A stretch of 64,000 nucleotides of DNA from SHYR01 sp036013055 (GTDB lineage: Bacteria; Chloroflexota; Dehalococcoidia; UBA2979), in NCBI GenBank assembly GCA_036013055.1, contig DASCQM010000012.1, positions 1-64,000 on the forward strand, in the 5' to 3' direction. Below are positions 1-8,693 of this stretch, piece after piece. Every line of letters begins with the position of its first letter. Position 1 is the first letter of the stretch. The position numbers and the translations under genes were made by a program. The notes below the pieces were generated by a model that was given only the letters and a program-made list of their open reading frames with translations, was not told the DNA's origin and did no database searches.

Positions 1-110
<110 letters not shown>

Positions 111-169
111 CAACAACCACACCGACTAGCTGAGACCAGGGCAGACAGGAACAGGCGGAACCGGGACAG

Positions 170-478
170 ATGCCACAACAGAACATACGCATCCGCCTCA
201 AGGCATACGACCACCGCGTGCTCGATCGCTCTGCGCAGCAGATCGTCGAGGCCGCGGAGCGTACCGGCGCGGTCGTCGCAGGCCCCGTGCCGCTGCCGAC
301 ACGGATTCGGAAGTACACCGTGATCCGGTCGCCGTTCAAGCACAAGGACTCCCAGGAGCACTTTGAGTCGCGTACGCACAAGCGACTGATCGACATCCTG
401 GAGCCGACATCCCGAACTGTGGACACGCTGATGCGGCTACAACTGCCGTCCGGCGTCGACATCGAAATCAAGCTGTAA
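170..478 (+). CDS. rpsJ: 30S ribosomal protein S10
   Basis: S10 is a small-subunit head protein and, with NusB, a transcription antitermination factor. The 102-residue length is the family norm. Visible signatures are IRLKAYDHRVLD near the N-terminus and SPFKHKDSQEHFE in the middle. The 60-bp space after tuf separates it from the upstream gene, so it opens the S10 operon. rplC follows after 13 bp. The product is confident; no unusual residues are seen. Confidence 0.97.
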   Translation: MPQQNIRIRLKAYDHRVLDRSAQQIVEAAERTGAVVAGPVPLPTRIRKYTVIRSPFKHKDSQEHFESRTHKRLIDILEPTSRTVDTLMRLQLPSGVDIEIKL

Positions 479-491
479 GGCGGAGACGACC

Positions 492-1433
492 ATGACCGTC
501 GGCATGCTCGGACGCAAGGTAGGCATGATGCGCCTCTACGACGGCAACGGCCGCGTGCGCCCCGTGACGGCCGTTGAGCTTGGTCCGAACCTCGTGACCC
601 AGATTCGCTCCACCGATCGCGACGGCTATTCCGCGATTCAGGTGGGCTTCAGCGGCGACCGTAAGCGGATGACCCGCCCGGAGCGCGGCCACCTGCAGCA
701 GGCGGGCATCGATCAGACGCTGACGATGCTGCGCGAAGTCGAGACGGATGGCACCGAGTTCACGCTCGGGCAGGAGATCCGCGTCGACGCGTTCACGCCC
801 GGAGAGTTCGTCGATGTTACTGCCACGTCGAAGGGGCGAGGATTCGCCGGCGGCATGCGTCGCTGGAACTTCCGCGGTGCCCCGGCCACTCACGGCGGGA
901 AGAAGCCTCGCAGCCCCGGCTCGGTCGGCGCAGGTACGTACCCCGGCAAGACGTGGAAAGGCCAGAAGATGGCGGGGCACATGGGTGCCCGGCGCAAGAC
1001 CGTCCGCAACCTGCTTGTCGTGCTGATCGACCCCACCCGCAACTTGCTGATGATCCAGGGCTCCGTGCCCGGTCCGAACGGTGGCCTCGTCCAGGTGAAC
1101 ATGGCGTCGCGTCCAGCGCTCGCCGACTTCGAGCCGCCAGCCGCGTTCGCGCCGCCCGAGGGCTACGACGAACTGATCGCCGCCGACGAGGCAGAGGCCA
1201 TCGACGACGAGGCGACTGACGCCGCAGTCGATGGCGAAGCGACCGCCGAAGACACAGTCGACGACGCACCTGCCGAGGAAGCCACTGACGACGCCACAGA
1301 CGACGCGGCTCCAACCGATGACTCGACCGCGGAAGCCGCGGAAGCGACCGACGCGCCTGCTGACGATGACACTGACGCGGATTCCGACGAAGCCGACGAT
1401 GACGCCGCCGACGAAGAAGAGAAGTCCGAATGA
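492..1433 (+). CDS. rplC: 50S ribosomal protein L3 with long acidic tail
   Basis: L3 nucleates 50S assembly next to the peptidyl-transferase centre. The first ~210 residues are a normal L3, with the signature TSKGRGFAGGMRRWNF at about residues 112-127 and the basic loop GSVGAGTYPGKTWKGQKMAG after it. Unlike ordinary ~210-residue L3, the protein runs to 313 residues. The last ~95 are almost only Ala, Asp, Glu and Thr and end in EEEKSE. The 3' end overlaps the rplD start by ATGA, which suggests translational coupling. The role of the tail is unknown; similar tails occur on other proteins of this operon. Confidence 0.97.
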   Translation: MTVGMLGRKVGMMRLYDGNGRVRPVTAVELGPNLVTQIRSTDRDGYSAIQVGFSGDRKRMTRPERGHLQQAGIDQTLTMLREVETDGTEFTLGQEIRVDAFTPGEFVDVTATSKGRGFAGGMRRWNFRGAPATHGGKKPRSPGSVGAGTYPGKTWKGQKMAGHMGARRKTVRNLLVVLIDPTRNLLMIQGSVPGPNGGLVQVNMASRPALADFEPPAAFAPPEGYDELIAADEAEAIDDEATDAAVDGEATAEDTVDDAPAEEATDDATDDAAPTDDSTAEAAEATDAPADDDTDADSDEADDDAADEEEKSE

Positions 1434-2101
1434 AGCTCGACGTAACCGACGCAGCGGGCAAAGCCCAGACCGCCATCGACGTCGATGACGCAGTGTTCGG
1501 CATCGAGCCGAACGACGCCGTCGTGCACCAGACGCTGGTCGCCCAGCTCGCGGCACGCCGTGCCGGTACGGCCGGGACCAAGACGCGCTCTCAGGTGCGC
1601 GGCTCAACCCGCAAGATCCGACGCCAGAAGGGCCTCGGCATGGCGCGCATGGGCACCAACCGCTCGCCGATCCGCCGTGGTGGTGGCGTCGCCTTCGGTC
1701 CCTCGCCGCGCTCCTACGTGAAGAAGCTGCCGAAGCGCATGCGACGGCTTGCCATCCGTTCCGTGCTCGCCTCGCGCGCTGCTGGAGATCGCCTCAAGGT
1801 CGTTGACGACCTCGGGCTCGATGAGCCATCGACGAAGGCCGCCTCCGCACTGCTCGCTGGCATTGGCATCGAGCGTTCCGCGCTGATCATCACTGCGACT
1901 TCCGACCGCAACGTGCTGCTCTCCGCTCGCAATGTGCCCGGCGCCAAGGTGACGCCCGCGGACACGCTGAACGTCGCCGACATGCTCGCGCACCACTCGT
2001 TGGTGCTGACCATCGACGCAGTGCGGCGCATCGAAGAGCTCTGGGGTGGCGACCGCGTGAGCGGCCGCCCGCGACAGCAGCCAGCAGCGGTAGAGGGGTA
2101 G
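1430..2101 (+). CDS. rplD: 50S ribosomal protein L4
   Basis: L4 is an early-assembly 50S protein whose extended loop lines the peptide exit tunnel. The 223-residue product has the L4 loop signature GTKTRSQVRGSTRKIRRQKG (about residues 45-64) and the following RSPIRRGGGVAFGP. The ATG overlaps the rplC stop. In E. coli L4 autoregulates the S10 operon; no such leader can be identified here. No acidic tail is present on this protein. Confidence 0.96.
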   Translation: MKLDVTDAAGKAQTAIDVDDAVFGIEPNDAVVHQTLVAQLAARRAGTAGTKTRSQVRGSTRKIRRQKGLGMARMGTNRSPIRRGGGVAFGPSPRSYVKKLPKRMRRLAIRSVLASRAAGDRLKVVDDLGLDEPSTKAASALLAGIGIERSALIITATSDRNVLLSARNVPGAKVTPADTLNVADMLAHHSLVLTIDAVRRIEELWGGDRVSGRPRQQPAAVEG

Positions 2102-2107
2102 GCGCAC

Positions 2108-2407
2108 ATGCCGAAGGCACTCCACGCCTACGAGGTTCTGCGACGTCCGATCGTCACGGAGAAGAGCACCATGCTCGCCGCGCAGGGCAAATACGTCTTT
2201 GAGGTCGCGATGCACGCCAACAAGCCGCAGATCAAGGAAGCGGTTCAGCTTGCCTTCGACGTCGAGGTGAAGTCCGTGAACACCGCGGTCGTGCGCGGCA
2301 AGGTGCGCAGCTTCGGACGGCAGAAGGCCTCGAACCCACACGACTGGAAGAAGGCCATCGTCACGCTCGCTGCTGGCGAAACCATCGAATTCTTCGGGGC
2401 GGTCTAA
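2108..2407 (+). CDS. rplW: 50S ribosomal protein L23
   Basis: L23 sits at the tunnel exit and docks trigger factor and SRP. At 99 residues it is a standard bacterial length. The N-terminal YEVLRRPIVTEKSTML and the later NKPQIKEAVQLAFDVEVKSV are typical family blocks. It lies 6 bp after rplD and 2 bp before rplB. Confidence 0.96.
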   Translation: MPKALHAYEVLRRPIVTEKSTMLAAQGKYVFEVAMHANKPQIKEAVQLAFDVEVKSVNTAVVRGKVRSFGRQKASNPHDWKKAIVTLAAGETIEFFGAV

Positions 2408-2409
2408 CA

Positions 2410-3246
2410 ATGCCAATCCGCAACTTCAAGCCAACATCGCCGGGGCGTCGCAACGCCAGCGGGTTCACCTTCGAGGAGATCACCAAGAAGAAGCCCGAGA
2501 AGCGGCTCACCGTCACCAAGAAGAAGCGTGCCGGCCGCGGCAACTCCGGACGCATCTCCATCCGCCATCGTGGCGGTGGCAATAAGCGACGTGTCCGCCT
2601 GATCGACTTCAAGCGCGACAAGGAGGGCGTGCCGGGTCGCGTTGCAGCGATCGAGTACGACCCCGGTCGTAGCGCCCGCATCGCGCTGATCTTCTACGCC
2701 GACGGTGAAAAGCGGTACATCGTTGCGCCCGACGGCCTCGCCGTCGACGACCGCATCGTCGCCGCGTCGGATGCACCGATCGAGCTGGGCAACACGCTCC
2801 CGCTCTCGGAGATTCCCACCGGTACGCTCGTCCACAACGTCGAATTGCAGCCGGGACGTGGCGGCCAGCTCGGCCGCTCCGCCGGCTCAGGCATCCAGGT
2901 GATGGCGAAGGACAGCGGCTACGTGCTGCTGCGCATGCCGTCCGGCGAGATGCGGCAGGTGCTGGAGCGCTGCAAGGCGACGATCGGCACCGTTGGCAAC
3001 CCGGAGCACCAGCAGGTAAAGCTCGGAAAGGCGGGGCGCAAGCGTCATCGCCGCCGCCGCCCGCAGGTGCGCGGTTCAGCGATGAACCCGAACGACCACC
3101 CGCACGGCGGTGGCGAGGGCAAGGCCCCGATCGGTATGCCCGGACCAAAGACCCCGTGGGGGAAGCCCGCGCTCGGCTACCGAACGCGTCGCAACAAGCG
3201 CACTTCGAAGTTCATCGTCCGCCGTCGCGGACGCGGGCGGAGGTAG
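2410..3246 (+). CDS. rplB: 50S ribosomal protein L2
   Basis: L2 binds 23S rRNA domain IV and is needed for subunit association and peptidyl-transferase assembly. The 278-residue length is typical. The conserved C-terminal block NDHPHGGGEGKAPIG is intact, including the His-rich turn linked to peptidyl transfer. The extreme C-terminus is strongly basic, as usual for L2. It is followed after 3 bp by rpsS. Confidence 0.97.
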   Translation: MPIRNFKPTSPGRRNASGFTFEEITKKKPEKRLTVTKKKRAGRGNSGRISIRHRGGGNKRRVRLIDFKRDKEGVPGRVAAIEYDPGRSARIALIFYADGEKRYIVAPDGLAVDDRIVAASDAPIELGNTLPLSEIPTGTLVHNVELQPGRGGQLGRSAGSGIQVMAKDSGYVLLRMPSGEMRQVLERCKATIGTVGNPEHQQVKLGKAGRKRHRRRRPQVRGSAMNPNDHPHGGGEGKAPIGMPGPKTPWGKPALGYRTRRNKRTSKFIVRRRGRGRR

Positions 3247-3249
3247 CCC

Positions 3250-3534
3250 ATGTCTCGTTCAACGAAGAAGGGGCCGCATGTCAGCGAGAAGCTCATGCGC
3301 CAGGTCGAGGCCGTGCAGGCGTCTGGCCGCAAGGAAGTGATCCGCACGTGGTCACGCTCGTCCACGATCATGCCGGAGATGGTCGGTCTCACGATCGGCG
3401 TTCACGACGGTCGACGACATATTCCAGTCTTCTGCACCGAGAACATGGTCGGCCACAAGCTCGGCGAATTTGCATTCACCCGCACGTTCCGCGGTCACCG
3501 CGGGCGCAGTGAGAGCACCTCAAGGACCGTCTAG
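3250..3534 (+). CDS. rpsS: 30S ribosomal protein S19
   Basis: S19 forms part of the 30S head with S13 and contacts the A-site finger. The 94-residue protein has the family blocks STKKGPHVSEKLM at the start and NMVGHKLGEFAFTRTFRGH near the end. The stop codon directly abuts the rplV ATG, so the two are likely co-translated. Confidence 0.97.
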   Translation: MSRSTKKGPHVSEKLMRQVEAVQASGRKEVIRTWSRSSTIMPEMVGLTIGVHDGRRHIPVFCTENMVGHKLGEFAFTRTFRGHRGRSESTSRTV

Positions 3535-3876
3535 ATGGAAGTACGAGCACGCGCCGCCAATCAGCCGATCTCACCGCGCAAGGTGAGGTTGGTGCTGGCC
3601 ATGGTTCGTGGCCTGCCCGTAGGGGAGGCCCTGGCGCGGCTTGAGTTCATGCCGCAGCGCGCGGCACGCATCGTCGCCGGTACCGTGAAATCGGCCGTTG
3701 CGAACGCTGAGAACAACTACGAGCTGAACCCGGACCGGCTGGTCATCAAGTCGGCCACGGCCGGCGATGCCCGCATGCTGAAGCGGTTTCGCGCGCGTTC
3801 GCGTGGCCGGGTCAGCCCGCTGCTGAAGCGATACAGCCACATCGAGATCATTGTCGAAGGTGACGAGGGGTTCTAA
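3535..3876 (+). CDS. rplV: 50S ribosomal protein L22
   Basis: L22 touches all six 23S rRNA domains and its hairpin lines the exit tunnel. The 113-residue protein has the N-terminal block ANQPISPRKVRLVLAMVRG and the basic beta-hairpin RFRARSRGRVSPLLKRYSHI. The stop overlaps the rpsC start by one base (TAATG). Confidence 0.96.
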   Translation: MEVRARAANQPISPRKVRLVLAMVRGLPVGEALARLEFMPQRAARIVAGTVKSAVANAENNYELNPDRLVIKSATAGDARMLKRFRARSRGRVSPLLKRYSHIEIIVEGDEGF

Positions 3877-4550
3877 TGGGCAGAAAAGTACATCCCTACG
3901 GATTCCGCGTCGGCATCACGCGCGACTGGCAGTCCAAGTGGTTCAGCGAGCGCGACTACACCGAGTTGCTGCACGAGGACCTGCGCATGCGGCACCTTGT
4001 GATGGACGAGCTGGCGGACGCCGGCATCTCGCAAGTCTTGATCGACCGCAACGCGAACCAGCTCACGCTGACCGTGAAGACGGCCAAGCCCGGCATCGTG
4101 ATCGGCCGAGGCGGCGCGAACGCCGACCGGCTGCGCGCGATTCTGCAGGCCGCCGCGCCGGACAAGCGCGTGCGACTGAACATTGAAGAGATCGCCGTCC
4201 CCGAGCTGGACGCCTACTTGGTTGCGCGCTCCGTCGCCGACCAGCTTGAGCGCCGCGTCGCCTTCCGACGTGCGATGAAGCAGGGCGTGCAGCGCACGAT
4301 GCAGCGCGGTGCCCTCGGCTGCCGCGTACGCGTCGGCGGTCGCCTTGGCGGCACCGAGATGTCGCGAGCGGAGCACGAGATGCAGGGCCGCGTGCCGCTA
4401 CACACGATCCGCGCGGACATCGACTACGGGCTGGCCGAGGCGAAGACGACCTTCGGCGTGATCGGCGTGAAGTGCTGGATCTACCGCGGCGACATCGCCG
4501 CTGACGAGACGCCATTCGCCCTCGCGGCCGCCGAGATCACGGAGTCTTAG
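3876..4550 (+). CDS. rpsC: 30S ribosomal protein S3
   Basis: S3 is part of the mRNA entry tunnel helicase. The 224-residue protein starts with GRKVHPYGFRVGITRDW. It has a type II KH domain with the GxxG loop in GIVIGRGGANADRLR (about residues 71-85), and the C-terminal block RVRVGGRLGGTEMSRAE. Length and order are standard. Confidence 0.97.
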   Translation: MGRKVHPYGFRVGITRDWQSKWFSERDYTELLHEDLRMRHLVMDELADAGISQVLIDRNANQLTLTVKTAKPGIVIGRGGANADRLRAILQAAAPDKRVRLNIEEIAVPELDAYLVARSVADQLERRVAFRRAMKQGVQRTMQRGALGCRVRVGGRLGGTEMSRAEHEMQGRVPLHTIRADIDYGLAEAKTTFGVIGVKCWIYRGDIAADETPFALAAAEITES

Positions 4551-4554
4551 CGCC

Positions 4555-4971
4555 ATGCTGCTACCGCGACGAACCAAGTACCGGAAGCAGTTCCGCGGCA
4601 AGCGCCGTGGTGCCGCGCATCGCGGCAATACCGTCGCGTTCGGCGAGTACGGCCTACAGTCGCAGACCAACGGCTGGGTCGAATCGAAGCAGATCGAGTC
4701 CGCGCGACGCGCGATCACCGGTTCGCTGAAGCGTGGTGGGAAGGTCTGGATCCGGGTCTTTCCGGACAAGCCTGTCTCATCCAAGCCCGTCGAGACCCGC
4801 ATGGGCAAAGGCAAGGGCGCGGTTGACCGCTGGGTCGCCGTCGTCCGACGTGGCCGCATGATGTTCGAGATCGCCGGCGTGCCGGAAGATGCCGCGCGCG
4901 AGGCGCTGCGACGTGCCAGCCACAAGCTCTCGGTGAAGACGAAGATCGTGACGCGAGAGGAGCGATTCTAA
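4555..4971 (+). CDS. rplP: 50S ribosomal protein L16
   Basis: L16 organises the A-site region of 23S rRNA. The 138-residue protein begins MLLPRRTKYRKQFRGKRRG and has GKGKGAVDRWVAVV in the middle, both classic for L16. It shares one base with the rpmC start (TAATG at 4969-4973). Confidence 0.97.
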   Translation: MLLPRRTKYRKQFRGKRRGAAHRGNTVAFGEYGLQSQTNGWVESKQIESARRAITGSLKRGGKVWIRVFPDKPVSSKPVETRMGKGKGAVDRWVAVVRRGRMMFEIAGVPEDAAREALRRASHKLSVKTKIVTREERF

Positions 4972-5303
4972 TGGCTTCTGCCGCTGAGACCGTCGAACTG
5001 CGCGCGATGGATGACGACGCCCTGGCGACTGAGATGCACGACGCGCACCAATCGCTCTTCAACCTGCGTTTCCAGGCAGCGACGCAGCAACTCGCCGACA
5101 ACTCCCAGATCGCCAAGACGCGCAGGCGCATCGCGCGCATTCGCACGCTGCTGACGGAGCGCGACATTCTCGCCGAAGCCGACGCGCTGGTATCGGCAGA
5201 TCAGACCGACGAGCCTGCGGCAGCCGACGAGTCCGCGGCAGCCGATGAAGCAGCAGCCGATGACGGCAACGAAGAAGACGAAGCAGACGGAGATAGCGAA
5301 TGA
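4971..5303 (+). CDS. rpmC: 50S ribosomal protein L29 with acidic tail
   Basis: L29 lies at the tunnel exit beside L23. The first ~65 residues form the usual two-helix hairpin, including LFNLRFQAATQQLADNS and the basic KTRRRIARIRTLL. Normal L29 is ~65 residues; this one is 110. The extra C-terminal part consists of Ala/Asp/Glu runs, ending EEDEADGDSE. The last codons overlap the rpsQ start by 4 bp. The tail belongs to the same composition class as those on L3 and S17. Confidence 0.93.
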   Translation: MASAAETVELRAMDDDALATEMHDAHQSLFNLRFQAATQQLADNSQIAKTRRRIARIRTLLTERDILAEADALVSADQTDEPAAADESAAADEAAADDGNEEDEADGDSE

Positions 5304-5824
5304 CGACCGAACCGGTAGCGGTCAATCGCAAGCAACGCGTCGGCATGGTGGTCTCAGACCACGGTGAAAAGACGATCATCGTGCGGGTTGAGCGCGCCTC
5401 GCGGCATCGCATCTACCGCAAGGTGATTCGACGCACGAAGCGGTACCACGTGCACGATGAAGAGAACGTCGCGACCAATGGCGACCTCGTGCGCATCGAA
5501 GAGAGCCGCCCGATGAGCCGCACCAAGCGGTGGCGTCTCGTCGAGGTGATGACCGAGCGCGAAGTCGCCGATGTCGCGCCCGAATCGATCGACGTCGATC
5601 TCGTCTCCGACGTGCAGCGCAGCGCCGCTCGCGCCGCCGCCGAGGAGGCCGCCGAGAGCGACACTGCAGAGAGCACGAATGACGGTGATGCAGCCGATAG
5701 TGCTGCGACCGACGAGGCCGCGCCGGAAGCCGTCGATGATGCTGCGACCGACGATGCTGCGATCGAATCTGAGACTGAAGCTAAGACAGAGACAAGCGAC
5801 GACGATGATGAGCAGGCCGGTTAG
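5300..5824 (+). CDS. rpsQ: 30S ribosomal protein S17 with acidic tail
   Basis: S17 is a primary 16S rRNA binder with an OB fold. The core (about residues 10-85) has KQRVGMVVSDHGEKTIIVRV and the block YRKVIRRTKRYHVHDEENV. The protein is 174 residues long, twice the usual ~85. The extra half is acidic, low-complexity and rich in Ala, Asp, Glu, Ser and Thr. It overlaps rpmC (ATGA) and precedes rplN by 3 bp. Confidence 0.94.
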   Translation: MTTEPVAVNRKQRVGMVVSDHGEKTIIVRVERASRHRIYRKVIRRTKRYHVHDEENVATNGDLVRIEESRPMSRTKRWRLVEVMTEREVADVAPESIDVDLVSDVQRSAARAAAEEAAESDTAESTNDGDAADSAATDEAAPEAVDDAATDDAAIESETEAKTETSDDDDEQAG

Positions 5825-5827
5825 CAC

Positions 5828-6199
5828 ATGATCCAGCAAGAATCCCGGCTCAAGGTCGCCGATAACTCCGGCGCGCGCGAGGTGCTCTGCATCCGCGTCC
5901 TCGGTGGCACGCGCCGCCGTTACGCGCGCGTGGGCGACACCATCGTCGCCACCGTCAAGGACGCGCAGCCGAATAGCGCCGTCCGCAAGGGCGAGGTTGT
6001 GCGCTGCGTGATCGTGCGCACGGCGCAGCCGTTCCAGCGCCCCGATGGCTCCTCGATCCGCTTCGACGAGAACGCGGCCGTGCTGCTCGAGGACGACGAT
6101 GGCAACCCGCGAGGGACACGCATCTTTGGGCCCGTCGCGCGCGAACTGCGCGACCGCCGCTTCATGCGCATCATCTCGCTCGCCCCGGAGGTGCTGTGA
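5828..6199 (+). CDS. rplN: 50S ribosomal protein L14
   Basis: L14 forms intersubunit bridges and binds the silencing factor RsfS. The 123-residue protein starts MIQQESRLKVADNSGAREV and contains GPVARELRDRRFMRIISLAPEVL at the end, both standard. The stop TGA shares its last base with the rplX ATG. Confidence 0.97.
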   Translation: MIQQESRLKVADNSGAREVLCIRVLGGTRRRYARVGDTIVATVKDAQPNSAVRKGEVVRCVIVRTAQPFQRPDGSSIRFDENAAVLLEDDDGNPRGTRIFGPVARELRDRRFMRIISLAPEVL

Positions 6200-6516
6200 T
6201 GGCAGCGAAGATTCGGCGCGCCGACACGGTGGAAGTGATGAGCGGTAAGGACCGCGGTGCGCGCGGTGAAGTGCGGCGCATGATCACGGACAAAGAGCGC
6301 GTGATCGTCACCGGCGTGAACATCGTGAAGAAGCACCAGCGGCAGCGCAGTGCGACCGAGGCGTCCGAGATCCTCGAGATCGAAGCCCCGCTGCACGTCT
6401 CGAACGTGCGGCTCGTTTGCCGCTCCTGCGACGCTGCAGTGCGCGTGGGATTCAGGCTGCTTGAGGATGGCCGCAAGGTGCGGTTCTGCAAGAGCTGTGA
6501 TGAGGCGGTCGACTGA
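6199..6516 (+). CDS. rplX: 50S ribosomal protein L24 with C-terminal zinc ribbon
   Basis: L24 is an assembly initiator near the tunnel exit. The 105-residue protein has a KOW motif early (VEVMSGKDRGARGEV). The C-terminus has two CxxC pairs, CRSC and CKSC, that form a zinc ribbon in many bacterial L24 proteins. The ATG at 6199 is preferred; a GTG one codon earlier (6196) is also possible. The stop overlaps rplE (TGATG). Confidence 0.95.
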   Translation: MAAKIRRADTVEVMSGKDRGARGEVRRMITDKERVIVTGVNIVKKHQRQRSATEASEILEIEAPLHVSNVRLVCRSCDAAVRVGFRLLEDGRKVRFCKSCDEAVD

Positions 6517-7082
6517 TGACTACTGACACCTCCGCGATGCCACGGATGAAGAAGCAGTTCTTCGACGAAGTCTCAGCGACGCTGAAGACCGAGTTCGGCT
6601 ACGCCAACCCGATGGAAGTCCCGACGCTCGACAAGATCGGTATCAACATCGGTCTCGGCGAGGCGCTGACGGAGGGTCGCGCGATCGAGTCCGCGGTCTC
6701 CGACCTCTCGGCGATCACGGGGCAGCGTCCCGTCGTGACCCGTGCCAAGCGCGCCATCTCCAACTTCAAGCTGCGCGAGGGCAACCCGATCGGCGTGGCG
6801 CTCACCCTGCGTGGCGACCGCATGTGGGAGTTCTACGACCGGCTGGTCAACGCCTCGTTGCCGCGCGTTCGCGACTTCCGAGGCGTCTCGGACAGCTCAT
6901 TCGATGGCCGCGGCAACTACTCGCTGGGCCTCACAGAGCAACTGATCTTCCCGGAAGTCAGCTACGACAACATCGACCGCGTGCGCGGGATGCAGGTGAA
7001 CATCGTCACCACCGCCCGCAACGACGAAGAGGGGAAGCGGCTGCTTGAGCTACTCGGCATGCCGTTTGTCCGCAGGCAGTAG
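6516..7082 (+). CDS. rplE: 50S ribosomal protein L5
   Basis: L5 carries 5S rRNA into the 50S subunit and contacts P-site tRNA. The 188-residue length is usual. Family blocks visible are PTLDKIGINIGLGEA, the GQRPVVTRAKRAISNFKLREG loop region, and SLGLTEQLIFPEVSYDNIDR. The start is an ATG that overlaps the rplX stop. The first ten residues are variable, so an ATG eight codons in is also possible. Confidence 0.96.
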   Translation: MTTDTSAMPRMKKQFFDEVSATLKTEFGYANPMEVPTLDKIGINIGLGEALTEGRAIESAVSDLSAITGQRPVVTRAKRAISNFKLREGNPIGVALTLRGDRMWEFYDRLVNASLPRVRDFRGVSDSSFDGRGNYSLGLTEQLIFPEVSYDNIDRVRGMQVNIVTTARNDEEGKRLLELLGMPFVRRQ

Positions 7083-7093
7083 AGGGAAACGGC

Positions 7094-7297
7094 ATGGCGC
7101 GAAAATCGCTCATTGCGAAGGCAAACCGGGACGCGAAGTTCTCCTCACGCAAGGTGAACCGTTGCCCGGTGGTGTGGGCCGACCGCCCTTGCGGGCGGGC
7201 GCGCGCATTCATGCGCCACTTCGGCATGTGCCGCATCTGCTTCCGCCGGCTCGCCAGCGAGGGACAGCTCCCGGGAGTGAAGAAGTCGTCATGGTAA
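7094..7297 (+). CDS. rpsZ: 30S ribosomal protein S14, zinc type, with altered zinc knuckle
   Basis: S14 of the short zinc class builds the 30S head near the decoding side. The 67-residue size and C-terminal RICFRRLASEGQLPGVKKSSW are classic. The usual first zinc pair CxxC is stretched: Cys, then PVVWADRP, then Cys-Gly-Arg-Ala-Arg (CX8C instead of CX2C). The second pair CRIC is normal. Four cysteines remain, so zinc binding may survive with a longer loop. It lies 11 bp after rplE and 40 bp before rpsH. Confidence 0.95.
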   Translation: MARKSLIAKANRDAKFSSRKVNRCPVVWADRPCGRARAFMRHFGMCRICFRRLASEGQLPGVKKSSW

Positions 7298-7337
7298 TCG
7301 ACCCCACACCCCACACCGAAAGCACGAGGCGGCTGCG

Positions 7338-7736
7338 ATGACGATGACCGACCCCATGGCAGACATGTTCACTCGACTGCGGAACGCGGCGTCGTCGCGG
7401 CACGACAGCGTGCGGGTGCCTGCTTCCAACCTCAAGCGCGCCGTCGCGGAGGTCCTCCAGTCGGAGGGCTTCATCCGTAGCTTCTCGGAAGAGGCCGATG
7501 GCGCCCGTGACTACATCAACCTCGACATCATGTACGACGGCGACCAGCGTGCCGTGCTCGGCGGCATCCGACGGGTCTCGCGCCCGGGGCTGCGCGTCTA
7601 CGTCGGCAAGGGAGAGATCCCGCGCGTCTACGGCGGACTCGGGGTAGCGATCATGAGCACGTCGAAAGGCGTGATGTCTGGACGAGATGCCTGGCGCCAG
7701 AAGGTTGGCGGCGAGGTTCTCGGGTACGTGTGGTAG
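7338..7736 (+). CDS. rpsH: 30S ribosomal protein S8
   Basis: S8 is a primary binder of the 16S central domain. The 132-residue protein has TDPMADMFTRLRNA at the start and the diagnostic C-terminus STSKGVMSGRDAWRQKVGG followed by EVLGYVW. In E. coli S8 represses its own spc operon; no matching target hairpin was identified here. Confidence 0.97.
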   Translation: MTMTDPMADMFTRLRNAASSRHDSVRVPASNLKRAVAEVLQSEGFIRSFSEEADGARDYINLDIMYDGDQRAVLGGIRRVSRPGLRVYVGKGEIPRVYGGLGVAIMSTSKGVMSGRDAWRQKVGGEVLGYVW

Positions 7737-7749
7737 CGAGGACGAACTG

Positions 7750-8313
7750 ATGTCGCGTGTAGGCAAGCTCCCGATCCCGATTCCGGGTGGCGTAAATGTC
7801 ACGATCGGCGCGTCCGATGAGGGCGGCGCCGTCTGCACCGTGAAGGGCCCGGGCGGGCAACTGATTCAGGACATCCACCCGGACGTCAGCGTCACGGTCG
7901 ATGGCGACAGCGTGGTCGTCACCCGCAAGTCCGACGCGCCGAAGCACCGCGCGCTGCACGGGCTGACGCGCGCGCTGGTGAACAACATGGTTGTTGGCGT
8001 GACGGACGGCTTCAAGAAGACGCTTGAGATCGTCGGCACCGGCTACCGCGCGCAGATGCAGGGCCAGTCGCTGCTCCTGAACGTCGGCTTTTCGCACGCG
8101 GTCGAGCTCCCACCGCTCGATGGCGCCACCTTCGAGGTGGAGTCGCCCACGCTGGTGCATGTCACCGGCATCGACAAGCAGGTTGTTGGGCAGCAGGCGG
8201 CACTGATCCGTCGCGTGCGGCCGCCGGAGCCCTACAAGGGCAAGGGCATTCGTTACCAGGATGAAGTCGTCCGGCGGAAGGCCGGCAAGGCGCGCATCGG
8301 CGCGACCGGATAG
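7750..8313 (+). CDS. rplF: 50S ribosomal protein L6
   Basis: L6 lies near the factor-binding site of the 50S subunit. The ATG at 7750 begins MSRVGKLPIPIPGGV, the standard family start, so the 21 upstream in-frame residues are not used. The 187-residue protein ends in PYKGKGIRYQDEVVRRKAGK, the classic L6 signature. It starts 13 bp after the rpsH stop. Confidence 0.97.
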   Translation: MSRVGKLPIPIPGGVNVTIGASDEGGAVCTVKGPGGQLIQDIHPDVSVTVDGDSVVVTRKSDAPKHRALHGLTRALVNNMVVGVTDGFKKTLEIVGTGYRAQMQGQSLLLNVGFSHAVELPPLDGATFEVESPTLVHVTGIDKQVVGQQAALIRRVRPPEPYKGKGIRYQDEVVRRKAGKARIGATG

Positions 8314-8327
8314 GGGCGGACCGAATC

Positions 8328-8693
8328 ATGGCCGGGACACACACACGACGTGCCGCACGACTGCGACGTCACAAGCGCCTTCGCAAGAAGGTGCAGGGCA
8401 CTGCTACGCGCCCCCGGCTCGCGATCTTCCGCTCCGCGCGTCACATCTACGCACAGCTGATCGACGACGCAGCCGGCCAGACCCTGGTCGCGGCCTCCGA
8501 CATGGAAACCGATCTCCGCGACTCAGGCGCGGATTCAAAGACAGCGATCGCGGCGCGCGTCGGCACGCTCGTCGCGAAGCGCGCAGCCGATGGTGGGCAC
8601 AAGGCCGTGGTCTTCGACCGCGGCGGGTTCATGTTCGCCGGACGCGTGAAGGCGCTCGCAGAAGCCGCCCGTGAAGAAGGGCTGGAGTTCTAA
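8328..8693 (+). CDS. rplR: 50S ribosomal protein L18
   Basis: L18 binds 5S rRNA with L5. The 121-residue protein has an N-terminal basic arm (TRRAARLRRHKRLRKKV), then RLAIFRSARHIYAQLIDD, and ends with FAGRVKALAEAAREEGLEF, all family blocks. The stop TAA overlaps the rpsE ATG by one base. Confidence 0.97.
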   Translation: MAGTHTRRAARLRRHKRLRKKVQGTATRPRLAIFRSARHIYAQLIDDAAGQTLVAASDMETDLRDSGADSKTAIAARVGTLVAKRAADGGHKAVVFDRGGFMFAGRVKALAEAAREEGLEF

